Assembly: GCA_018292915.2 (NCBI GenBank)
Contig: JACVVK020000058.1
Location: 1,625,001-1,689,000 of the forward strand
Reading direction: 5' to 3'
DNA length: 64,000 nt
From: Batillaria attramentaria
Lineage: Eukaryota; Mollusca; Gastropoda; Batillariidae
In this document: positions 56,601-64,000 of the stretch, in pieces
Position numbering within the stretch: position 1 is the first letter of the stretch
Layout: every line of letters starts with the position of its first letter
Translations under genes and position numbers: made by a program
The notes under the pieces: generated by a model
Databases searched by the model: none
Told to the model about the DNA's origin: nothing
Seen by the model: the letters and a program-made list of their open reading frames with translations, nothing else

Positions 56601-58308
56601 TATCAGTAACTTATTAGGATGCTGTGATGAAAAAAAAAAGAAGAGTAATAATAATAATAATAATAAATGGTATTTGTAGGGCGCATTTTTTAAAATAAAA
56701 CTCCATGCGCCTGATACGAGAATAACTGAACTCACTGACAGAGGTTATCACTAAGATTTATGATCTGAATCTGTTTGAATTCTACCCTATGAGTGACAGC
56801 AAGGTGAAAGTACCTTCCATCGGCTAGAAAAAGAAGCGATGGTGACTTCCAGTGGTGATGTACAAGGGAAGTAACAAGTGAGGGTAGCGGAGGATTGTCT
56901 TATTCGTTCCTTCTGCCCTACGTGGGTTATTCACTTTATTGGTTACTCCCTTTCACCTGTTTTGCTTGGTTGGTTTGTTTGTTTTGCTTTTTGTATTTCC
57001 TTGCCTTCATAACTGAACTGTTTTTCGTTGCGTGTCTGTATCAGTGCAAGACTTGATCAAGAAACTGATGACGGTCGATCCCAAGAAACGGATAACTCTT
57101 GCCGAAGCTCTCAACCATCCCTGGCTGAAGGTAGGGTTTGACTAGAAACAGAACATTTTGAAGATTTTATGGCAGATTCTTTTTCTTTTTTTTCTCCCCC
57201 ATTTGTGAAATGAAAGGTGTGTTTGTGGGGGTGGGGGGGGGGGGAGCATGGTGATGGTGTTTTTTGTTGTTTTTTTTTTACCCTCCGTGTTCTTTTGTTG
57301 TTGTTGTTGTTTGGTTTATAACTGAGGCTACTGCAGATTGTTTGATTGTTTGTTTACACAATTCCTACCACGTAAGTTTGAGATTGTACACTATTGGCCT
57401 CAATAAAAAAAAAATAAAAAAAATCATTATTTATTTATGTTCGCATGGATTTACATTTGGATCAGTGAGAGTGTTGTGCTTTGATTATACATATTTGTGT
57501 CTGGTGCAGTAAGAGCCGTCAAGGAACCATTAATCGTGCCCAATTTTCATACAGGGCCAACATCGAAAAAGAGTAAAAAATATGGGATATCATGTGCGGT
57601 ACAAAAAGCGTTAACTGGTTGTTTCACTACCTGATTCAGATAAGTAAATGCACCTGCATGCTTGGTAATGCAGTTTCTTTCAGTGTTAGACTGGTTGAGT
57701 TAAAATGGTTCGATTAGCTACAGTCATGTACATGCAGTACTCAGATTGACTTTGGGGTTTGTGTGTGTGTTTTCCAGGATGAAGAAATGCGAGCAAAGGC
57801 AAACAAACTGATGTATCCAACATCAGATGGTATGGCTCCTCCCACCATGGTGGTGAGTACACATCACTTGAGATTTAGATCTATATGTTTCTGTTAGTAT
57901 CAGAAATTTAGCTCTGCTTTGTTTGTTGGTGTTGTTTTTGTGTGTGTGTTTGTATTTTTGTTCTGTTGTTGTAGTGGTGGTGATGGTAAATTAAAATGTA
58001 TGCAGTGTATACTGTTTTCACACGTCCAGTATTTCAGAATCACATAGCCTGCAGCAAGGAGGCAGAGATACAGTAATTGAATTGAGAAATGATAACTATT
58101 AGTAGATGTGTAGGATGCGTTTTCTTAGTACGTTTACATGCAGTCTTAGCACTGTACAAGATTGTGGTTTCTGGAAAAACAGGTGAATTGTTTTATGATA
58201 ATTAAAATATCTGGGGAGCGCTCTCGGCTTTGCTTGCTTCCCCTGCTTTCGAATTGACCTGATTGAGCGCATGTTTTCGGCTTTAGCGACGCCTTTGTTC
58301 CTTTTCTG

Positions 58309-58361
<53 letters not shown>

Positions 58362-58541
58362 AGCTTTTTTTTCATCTGACAAGCATCTAACAAGATATAA
58401 ACCCGTGAACTGGAATCTGGATTTTTACTTGTGTTTCAGCCGGCGGGGAAGAAAAGACCAGCGGATGCAGGAGACGAATCATCAAGTGCCAAGCGCAAGA
58501 CATCAGCCGACACCAACTCCCCACCAGACACACCAGAATAA
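44729..58541 (+). CDS. CHEK2: Checkpoint kinase 2 (CHK2), complete, 16 coding exons
   Basis: Coding exons: 44729-45014, 45650-45771, 45905-45983, 46252-46317, 47116-47206, 49679-49787, 50103-50156, 51577-51641, 52702-52801, 53799-53837, 54263-54310, 55723-55886, 56423-56538, 57045-57130, 57778-57852, 58440-58541 (stop TAA 58539-58541). All are GT-AG with matching phases, giving 533 aa against 543 in human CHK2. Order: a short N-terminal region with one TQ (T60) and one SQ (S76), FHA domain, kinase, C-terminal NLS. Known role: ATM phosphorylates the TQ site, the FHA domain binds the phosphothreonine of a second molecule, and the dimer activates and phosphorylates checkpoint substrates. An in-frame upstream ATG at 44606 would add 41 residues, but its context is poor and it lies upstream of the ETS/NRF1 cluster. 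Confidence 0.95.
45650..47206 (+). other. CHEK2 exons 2-5: FHA domain
   Basis: The exons give [13 protein letters not shown] (the GR pair whose Arg contacts phosphothreonine), then [10 protein letters not shown], then [18 protein letters not shown], the classical FHA GR, SxxH and NGT motifs in order. AYVFMDL ends the domain before the kinase begins at about residue 207. All phosphopeptide-binding positions I can recognise are conserved. Confidence 0.88.
46352..46510 (-). mobile_element. SINE-B 3' fragment in CHEK2 intron 4
   Basis: Starts with (AAT)n, then the reverse complement of the AAAGCGCCTATGCAATGC and GTGATTCATGTGAGTGTG blocks, and breaks off before the tRNA-like head. Confidence 0.75.
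47518..47619. repeat. (AC)n-(CT)n compound microsatellite, CHEK2 intron 5
   Basis: About 30 AC units to 47578, a short CTACACACA break, then about 18 CT units. Sequence rich in GCGCGC and CACACA follows at 47895-47960. Confidence 0.95.
48404..48990. repeat. Imperfect tandem duplication of about 300 bp in CHEK2 intron 5
   Basis: Two diverged units (about 48404-48705 and 48713-48990) share AAATATTACGCC, AAAAGGGCGATAACTC, CCCCAAATTTGAA and AGTATTTTCG in the same order and orientation. Neither is coding. Confidence 0.75.
49397..49427. repeat. (AT)n microsatellite, CHEK2 intron 5
   Basis: Uninterrupted alternating AT run of about 31 bases. Confidence 0.95.
50290..50895. mobile_element. CAGGGCTTAAA family copy interrupted by another element, CHEK2 intron 7
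   Basis: Left part AGGGCATAAAATCTTCACC through CTTCGTCACTAAAT and right part CTAGATCATGGACACTTTTAAGCCCTG belong to one copy, split by the element at 50428-50838. SINE-D follows directly on its right. Confidence 0.75.
50428..50838. mobile_element. CAGGGTCCATACAGG element nested in a CAGGGCTTAAA element
   Basis: Starts CAGGATCCGTACAGG and ends CCTGTATGGACCCTG. Flanks TAGGAA (50422-50427) and TAGTAA (50839-50844) match at five of six bases. Full-length relative of 41248-41660. Confidence 0.82.
50914..51414 (-). mobile_element. SINE-D, about 500 bp with poly(A) tail, in CHEK2 intron 7
   Basis: The minus strand begins with tRNA-like GTAGTGTAGTGGTTAGCAC and GGGTTCGAATCCCAG and ends in a poly(A) run (T-run at 50914-50933). 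Exact 7-bp TSD TGCAAGG at 50907-50913 and 51415-51421. A 5'-truncated copy lies at 12560-12799. It sits inside a copy of the CAGGGCTTAAA element family. Confidence 0.88.
52940..53536 (-). mobile_element. PIF/Harbinger-like element in CHEK2 intron 9
   Basis: 597 bp with ends GGGCCGTTCTACACG and CGTGTAGAACGGTCT, flanked by TAA (52937-52939, 53537-53539), the 3-bp TWA duplication of PIF/Harbinger. It is much GC-richer than the surrounding intron and keeps an open frame on the minus strand. Confidence 0.85.
53190..53507 (-). pseudogene. Transposase N-terminus-like fragment inside the Harbinger-like element
   Basis: Open minus-strand frame of 105 codons. Its acidic middle is followed by [14 protein letters not shown] and basic [20 protein letters not shown]. 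The WxRxWxxxRxxxGAY pattern resembles the start of Harbinger-type transposases. No DDE catalytic part follows, so the element is non-autonomous. Confidence 0.6.
54350..54623. mobile_element. CAGGGCTTAAA element in CHEK2 intron 11, 6-bp TSD
   Basis: Starts CAGGGCTTAAAGTCTCC and ends TGTTAATCCCTG between exact AAATTT at 54344-54349 and 54624-54629. It contains CCTTTGGCTAAAAAGTCC, a poly-C run, and GGATCATGAACCATG near the right end. Confidence 0.85.
54761..55162 (+). mobile_element. SINE-A copy split by a MITE, in CHEK2 intron 11
   Basis: The SINE head (GGGGTGGCCGAATGGTAGAG) is broken at 54797 by a 179-bp TA-flanked MITE. It resumes at 54981 (CTTCTAATGCTCGGGTTGTG) and ends in a (CA)n tail to 55162. 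A CCAAATTG repeat at both edges (54753-54760 and just after 55162) suggests the TSD. Confidence 0.85.
54800..54978. mobile_element. TA-flanked MITE inserted in a SINE-A head
   Basis: 179-bp copy between TA at 54798-54799 and 54979-54980. The interrupted SINE reads GCGTTG before it and CTTCTAATGC after it. Removing the element plus one TA restores a SINE-A head, which proves the 2-bp TA target duplication. Confidence 0.92.
55402..55580. mobile_element. Inverted-terminal element GACCCG...CGGGTC in CHEK2 intron 11
   Basis: 179 bp with imperfect 30-bp inverted ends (GACCCGCTCTTACAAAAGGG and CCCTTTTGCGAGAACGGGTC, plus CCATAAGTC / GACTTATGG). It lies inside the element at 54643-55595. TSD unclear. 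Confidence 0.8.
56143..56275 (+). repeat. Dispersed repeat copy, 3'-truncated, CHEK2 intron 12
   Basis: GAATTCCTACCAAGGAAGTT, GCATCGGTGGCCTTGC, then GGATTTAAAATTGGCTTATA. The match is lost after about 56275. Confidence 0.7.
57358..57605 (+). repeat. Dispersed repeat copy, CHEK2 intron 14
   Basis: ATTCCTACCACGTAAGTTTG, GGATTTACATTTGGATCAGT, GGAACCATTAATCGTGCCC, CGAAAAAGAGTAAAAAATAT and GTGCGGTACAAAAAG match the family in order. Confidence 0.78.
58313..58358. repeat. (AT)n microsatellite, CHEK2 intron 15
   Basis: Alternating TA run of about 45 bases, 80 bp before the last coding exon. Confidence 0.95.
58440..58541 (+). other. CHEK2 last coding exon with bipartite NLS
   Basis: The terminal exon encodes a lysine/serine-rich tail starting [13 protein letters not shown] and continuing through AKRK. 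The two basic clusters (KKRP and AKRK) are about ten residues apart and match the position of the C-terminal nuclear localisation signal of vertebrate CHK2. Confidence 0.75.
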
Positions 58542-58771
58542 CCTGGTCCCAGAGGAGGGCTGTTGGGGTGGTGATAAGAACAAACTTGTAGTTGTACAAT
58601 TGTTCAGATGCATTCAATTTTTGTTGTATCAGAGGCATTGACAACCAGTACAATGAATTGATGTCATGTTGAGTTTCTGGTTTGGTTTCTGTTGTATGAA
58701 GGATTTCTCTGTGCAGGTAATTTGTTGTGACTTGATTGATTTGAGTCATTGGATTGTGTTTGTGGGTGGGT

Positions 58772-58772
<1 letters not shown>

Positions 58773-58850
<78 letters not shown>
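58773..58850. repeat. (GT)n-(GA)n compound microsatellite in CHEK2 3' UTR
   Basis: About 30 GT units directly followed by about eight GA units. Confidence 0.95.
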
Positions 58851-60965
58851 CTTCATGCAAGTTACTGAACCACATCAGTTTACATGACAAAAGCACTCAA
58901 GAAGATATAGGCATTTATTTTGCCTTTTAGCAGACCTTATTTCTTTATCAAGTTTTCATGCATATATATATCTGTGACTGTTGCACCTTCCTGATTATGA
59001 AAATCAAAATGAAATGGCATTGGTTCAATTTTCACTGCTATGTATTCTATACAAAACTGTGTTCACAGCAGACACCAATACCAATGTTGGTTTTCATTTC
59101 ATTTTAATTTTTTTGTTTCTTTTATTTTTGAATTTTTACTCTTTAAGTTTTTTAAGTAATGGATCATGTCTCTAGTATTGAGAAGTTAGAGGGTTTTATG
59201 AGGATTAATTTGAGGGTTTTTTGGTGGTGGTTGTTTTTCTGGAGTGTGGTCTTTCGGTATGTAGCAAGAGAACTGTACACTCAGCCGGGCGTTCCGCGTG
59301 TCTTCTTCCTCCTCAAACACTCAGACAGGCACCCCGGTAGTCCTGATGAAGGATGCAGTCCGTCGGAGATACTCAGCCGAGCCGAAGATCTTCTGCCGCA
59401 ACAGTGTGTCCGCGTATGATTTGGAGTCTTGCGTTGAATAACTATACATGTGGACTTGAACTGAAAAGTGATACATGTATTTTCACACATTGAATTACAT
59501 ACTGCAGAGTGGTGACAGCAGTAACTACGGTAACCAATCATTTCCTTTTGTAGTATCATCTTTAAGTAGTTTCTGCATGTGTTTCTTACACAGACAGTCT
59601 TGTTAAAAATGTGTGTGCCCTGGTGTGTGTGAGAAACTTGTGTTCATGGCTAGTGCGAAAAAATTTGGTCTACATTTCTTTATCCAGATAAACCACCTTC
59701 GTTAATGTACTGACTGCTAAATGTCTTGTTTTAGTAGTTCATTTCCACTTCGGAGAATTGCTTTTCTATCACATACATCCTTTTGTTGCTTTGGAAGTAT
59801 TCTTAATATTCTGTTTTGGCATATTTTTTATTTGCGTGTCCATAAACGTTTCTAACTTTTTTCCTGTCTCTTCATCTGACCATCAGTATATAGACAGCAT
59901 AGTCCTGGTCATGGTTAATGTGATGTGTTCAGTTTTACATTCTGCGTTTTGCCTTGCGTAGAAATAGATACGTTTGTTGTGGAGGAAAAAAACAAAACAA
60001 CCCACCTTTGTGGAATGCACGATCATATGTTGTACAGTCAACGTTTTTCTTTCTTTATTTTTGCCATTGAGCTCAGTACAGTGGGACCAATGGTTTCAGT
60101 TTAAACTATCACAGATTGTTGTCATGTTTGATGCTATCAGACTTGTTTGGTATCTGGTGCAGTTGTGACATACAGGATGTCTTTTGATGTCTGGTACTTT
60201 TGCAACGTACCGAATGTGTTGCTATAAATGATGTTTGGTTGCACCAAAATGATTTCTGGTACTCTTGCAACGTACTGGACGTGTTGCGATAAATGGCGTT
60301 GCACCAGAATGATGTCATGTTTGATACTTGTATATGTTTGGTGCATTTGTGACATGCCAAGATGTGTTTTGATGTTTATGAAATACGAAATGGGGACCGA
60401 TATGGTTAGTGGTTCTTTCAAGACTTGACATTTCACCAGAATGTTTGATACATAGAATGTGCTAGACTTTTCGAATGTTGTGTGTAGTGTAGAATATCCG
60501 CAAAGGATAATCTGATTTTGTTTTAACTCAAAGTTTATGACCATGTACTTAAAATGTGCACATGTTGAGTTCTAAAGATGGGTTGTTTACTTTCAAGGTC
60601 TGATCATCTGATATCACCGTTTATTCAACGAGTTTCCATCAGTGCAGGTTGTTACAATACATGTTGTTTAGTTGTATGCATGTGATAATGACATATAACA
60701 CATTTTCAGATCGTACCAAACTGTGTTGTACCTTTTAGAAAAAGGTTACAGGACTACTGCCTTTTATGCAACTTCTGAAAGTGTTTTCTGGTCCTCGCAA
60801 ACGTCATAGGCTGCAAGATAGACCATATACGTCATAGGCTGCAAGATATCGGATTGATATGAAAGTGATATGGTTACCATTGTGTTTTGTGGTTAATGTA
60901 GAAATTGTCATGCTGTATGTGTGAATTCTTTATAATCATGTGCAAACGGCTGATTGAGAGCTGAC

Positions 60966-60971
60966 AATAAA
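60966..60971 (+). terminator. Candidate CHEK2 polyadenylation signal
   Basis: Canonical AATAAA in the context GACAATAAAATGCAG, followed within 30-60 nt by GT-rich sequence (TGTGAGAG, then TTTTTGTC and GTTGTGTGTG). It is the best signal downstream of the CHEK2 stop. Not tested against transcripts. Confidence 0.5.
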
Positions 60972-61074
60972 ATGCAGTGAAACGGATTCAACTGTCCTGC
61001 TGTGAGAGGTAACTGATGGTTTTTGTCTTTCTTGGAGTTGTGTGTGCTAACCACAAGAGTGACTGGAGCCGGCC

Positions 61075-61302
61075 TTAACTCTTAGAAGCCCATACAAACA
61101 TCGCAAGTTTACGTGAAATCTTCAGATCACTATACAGCCACTTCAAGCCACCATTATACAATCGGGCCCAGCAGCGAAGGCCCACGCCTTCGGTAATAGT
61201 GGTTCGAAGTCCACCCAACTGGTGTGCAGTGGCTTGTTCTTTATAACAAGTCTTACCATATAGTGGGGTCGGGTGGTTGGGCTGGGGCTCTTTAAGAGTT
61301 AA
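61075..61302. mobile_element. TTAA-flanked element TTAACTCTTAGAAG...TTTAAGAGTTAA
   Basis: 228 bp between TTAACTCTTAGAAGCCC and GGCTCTTTAAGAGTTAA. The interior GCCACTTCAAGCCACC / AGTGGCTTG blocks also occur, diverged, at 3290-3475. Its ends resemble those of the palindromic element (TTAACTCTT). Confidence 0.65.
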
Positions 61303-61595
61303 TGGACAGGTACGGAGAGGAAAGGACAGCTACCCTAACTGAACAGTCCAGCTGAACACAATTCAATCCAGATAGGTCATTCTTGATTTATCGTTGACTG
61401 TGATAGACAAGCTACACTAACATGTGCAGTTCCCGAAAATCAACACGAAAAATGGCAACGTTAGGGGTCAGCGGTCTGATAACATCATATAATAATAATG
61501 GATATTTATTTACAAGGTTAAGAAAAATAAGGTGGCATGACAATAAATGTAATTCCAGCGATAACAATAAATGACATGGGAATTGTGGCGCGCGC

Positions 61596-61952
61596 GCGCG
61601 CACACACACACACACACCCACACGCACACACACGCACACACACACACACACGCACAGAGTCCTGTCAATCTCTCCTTGCTGCTGCTAGGCCGTGAACAAG
61701 TGAGTTTGGGCTGCAGTTTTAAAGATGGGGACCGAATTTATATGCCTTACGGCTTTTGGAAGAGCGTTCCAAAGGGTGGGTCCTCGGTGCGAAAACGACA
61801 GCTGCCCATGTTGATGCAGGCAGAGAGACGAGGGCGGTGTCCGAGACTAGCTTGACAAGGCTGTGAATGAAAGATTTGTTTGAGGTGCGTAGGCTCATGA
61901 CCGTGACACAGGAGACGCACGTTTTTGTTCGAACGAACATGGAGTACAGCTT

Positions 61953-62031
<79 letters not shown>

Positions 62032-62054
62032 CACCACCACCACCACCACCACCA
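61596..62054. repeat. Cluster of (CA)n and (ACC)n microsatellites
   Basis: (GC)n-(AC)n at 61589-61655 and a long (AC)n run passing into (CCA)n at 61957-62054, about 300 bp apart in intergenic sequence downstream of CHEK2. Confidence 0.9.
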
Positions 62055-62884
62055 ACACCACAAAAAAAACAAACAAAAAAAACCGCTCCGGAAAATTAGG
62101 GCCCGCAAAGGTAGGCTGTAGCCGCATGTCACACGACAAACACGGAAAAACACCTGTATTCGCTGTTTGTTCGGACTCAAAACACTCCCCGTGTGACATC
62201 GACTTAACAGACAAGTCTGATTATTAGTCATGACGCAATAACTCTGGGCCTGGTGCATGGGCAGAGACGTGACTAGTATGTTAGTCCGAGACTAGGCAGT
62301 ATAAAAGTGTAATGCTAGCCTCGGACTTAGCCCTAGTCTCTCAGTCTCGGTGCATTAGGTCCTCTGAGAGTAGAGCTATAGTCCAGTCCAAATACTGTTA
62401 AATAGGCAAGAAGTGGGAATCGCTGCAATAGAAGTTTGTGCGGATTTATAATCTACAATGTGTGGTAAACCACACAGATAAAAGTAGGACACCAGAATTT
62501 TAGTCCTACTGGCCAAAATGTAGGTCACGAAAGTAGGTCATTTTTCACTACGACCACCTCTTATCACCAGAGACATAGATACTATATATGTCTCTGTTAT
62601 CACAAACCTTGCGGTGACATTTTCACGGAAATTATTGTAGTTAAAAGCTTCAAACTTTGTACAACGATAGTCCATGATGAGGACTTGCTACTTTGATTCA
62701 TTTGCTTGACCTCTCTTGAAGGTCAAGGTCACAAGGTCATGGCATATACTTATGTGCTAGACTGCGCCAAGTCTTTCCTTCGAAGACCCCCCAGAAGATT
62801 TTTTTTGGATTCCCGCGTAGTAGGCTCGGGGTATAACTCGCTAACGCCTCACTCACCTAATCACTGAGTTCCGAGAGAATCTCC

Positions 62885-63318
62885 CCGAGCCGGTTAAAAT
62901 CACTTTTTAACGGCGTAAAATCACAGGGTTAAGTTTCATGCAGATTTTCACTCGTATTCGACTCTTAAGCTCTTCTCAAGCGTTCTAGCTCGAATGTGAA
63001 CATTTTCAAGCAAAATGGATCAATCTCACCTTTCACTCCACATTTCGTCCCCGTGAGAAGCCGCGAACGGGTGAAGATGAAGGTCGGCGGAGCTTGTGTG
63101 AAGTTTGGAGACCTCAAAAGGGGATATCCGTAACAATAAGCGGTGAGTGTGCTTTGAACTTGAAAATCTGAGTTGGATCCATTTTTGCTTGAAAATGTTC
63201 AAATTTGAGCTAGAATGCTTGAGAAGAGCTTAGGAGTCGAATACGAGTGAAAATCTGCATGAAAATTAACCCAGTGATTTTACGCCGTTAAAAAGTGATT
63301 TAACCCCCGAGCCGACTG
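62885..63318. repeat. Large foldback with arms of about 150 bp
   Basis: Left arm (CGAGCCGGTTAAAATCAC, TTTTTAACGGCGTAAAATCA, CAGATTTTCACTCGTATTCG, TTTTCAAGCAAAATGGATC) is matched in reverse complement by 63175-63318. The loop is about 140 bp. Probably an inverted-repeat transposon; no clear TSD found. Confidence 0.85.
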
Positions 63319-63534
63319 CTGCCCTCCCTCCGCAAATAATATCAGTGACAGGTCATGTGCGTGTCCTGACCACGGTAGCTATCGCTGCATGTGGAATGTA
63401 TTAAACAAGGGATTGAGAGGGGTGCGAGGAGGGTAGTCAATACTGCGAAGAGCCTGTTCAGTCCTGAGCTACTGCAATTCAAAGGTTGATTTACAGCTCG
63501 GCTAGGCATAGATGGTTCGGGTAACCCATGAGTG

Positions 63535-63717
63535 GGTGGGTGGGTGGGTGTTTGCCGGGGAGTTTAACGTCCTTTTCCACCACATAAGGGTGATATCAAA
63601 GTCGGGGCAACGAGAAAAAAGGCCAGCACAAATATTTGGCCCCAGTCGGCGGGATTCGAACTTACGACCCGAGCATTGAGAGTCCAACGCCCTACCATTC
63701 GGCCACCTCGGCTCCCC
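63535..63717 (-). mobile_element. SINE-A copy with 14-bp TSD
   Basis: Complete reverse copy flanked by exact GTAACCCATGAGTG at 63521-63534 and 63718-63731. On the minus strand the 3' end is a (CACC)n tail, next to the left TSD. Confidence 0.92.
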
Positions 63718-64000
63718 GTAACCCATGAGTGATCGGGGACACCACATACAGGAGAGGGACACCACGACTAGGCCAGGTAAAGTCAGTCGCACGGTATATT
63801 GGAAATGTGTGAGCACACGCACACGTCTTTGCATTGTAGCAACGTGTCAGTGGAAGTCGTTTCATGGCTGTTTCTTTCAAATTCCTACCGACAAACCGAC
63901 AGTTTACTAACTCTGTACACTGACACCATCCAGACAGCTCAGGCCTTCAGCTGATTCAGTCAGTCACGCGTCCTTTGTGTTCCAAGTGTTAGAACAAAGA

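Larger units (their letters stand above)
47171..57130 (+). other. CHEK2 exons 5-14: Ser/Thr kinase domain
   Basis: Glycine loop LGRGACGEV, ATP-binding Lys K236 ([10 protein letters not shown]), hinge [16 protein letters not shown], catalytic HRDLKPEN (D335), DFG at 356-358, and activation segment [14 protein letters not shown]371 and T375 match the autophosphorylation sites T383 and T387 of human CHK2. The domain ends at HPWLK (about 475). All catalytic residues are intact. Exon 10, carrying HRDLK, is only 39 nt long. Confidence 0.92.
58542..60990 (+). other. CHEK2 3' UTR
   Basis: Sequence from the stop codon to just past the AATAAA at 60966-60971. No other gene is visible. It contains a long (GT)n-(GA)n tract (about 58773-58850) and a weakly repetitive stretch at 60160-60370 with recurring TTTGATG and GCACCAGAATGATGT motifs. 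The poly(A) signal assignment is inferred from position. Confidence 0.55.
60990..64000. other. Intergenic region downstream of CHEK2
   Basis: No gene recognised. It holds a TTAA-flanked element, microsatellites, a large foldback and a SINE-A copy (listed). The stretches 62100-62880 and 63320-63520 show nothing I can name beyond a CTAGTCTC / GAGACTAG motif repeated around 62270-62350. Confidence 0.6.

Noticed and set aside
61719..62258. 179-codon minus-strand frame with Val/Cys repeats
   Set aside because: Produced by the (AC)n and (ACC)n microsatellites.

Overview
The window is animal nuclear DNA and reads as lophotrochozoan, most probably a marine gastropod mollusc. Three intron-rich genes with standard GT-AG introns are embedded in AT-rich sequence full of (CA)n/(GT)n microsatellites, poly-C runs, tRNA-derived SINEs and short non-autonomous DNA transposons. 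The species is inferred from this overall character; no database was searched.

Layout. (1) 1-5236: gene-poor, with repeat fragments, one CAGG-ended DNA element and one weak candidate terminal exon on the minus strand. (2) 5237-7146, minus strand: complete three-exon SNAP29 homologue (262 aa), a Qb/Qc SNARE. (3) 7147-7402: a 256-bp divergent promoter shared with the next gene. (4) 7403-28312, plus strand: complete 20-exon Ras GTPase-activating protein of the RASA4 (CAPRI)/RASAL1 type (808 aa; C2-C2-RasGAP-PH-BTK motif). Intron 9 carries a 69-bp x 15 minisatellite. (5) 28313-44728: 16.4 kb without recognisable coding exons, holding the presumed RASA4 3' UTR and many transposon copies. (6) 44729-58541, plus strand: complete 16-exon checkpoint kinase 2 (CHEK2, 533 aa; SQ/TQ motifs, FHA, Ser/Thr kinase, C-terminal NLS), with a 3' UTR of about 2.4 kb ending near an AATAAA at 60966. 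(7) 60990-64000: intergenic, with foldback and SINE copies.

The genes have separate jobs: membrane fusion in autophagy and trafficking (SNAP29), calcium-regulated shut-off of Ras/Rap signalling (RASA4), and the DNA-damage checkpoint (CHEK2). Only the SNAP29/RASA4 pair shows a physical link, through the shared promoter. I joined exons by hand so that reading frame and splice phase are kept at every junction; the joined lengths (262, 808 and 533 codons) fit the known families.

No CRISPR, operon or other prokaryotic system is present. The most unusual content is the transposon landscape. Several short families share CAGG termini and 5- or 6-bp target-site duplications. Perfect 92-bp palindromes are flanked by TTAA. 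One CHEK2 intron holds a Harbinger-like element that keeps a piece of transposase-like reading frame. Another CHEK2 intron shows nested insertions three layers deep.
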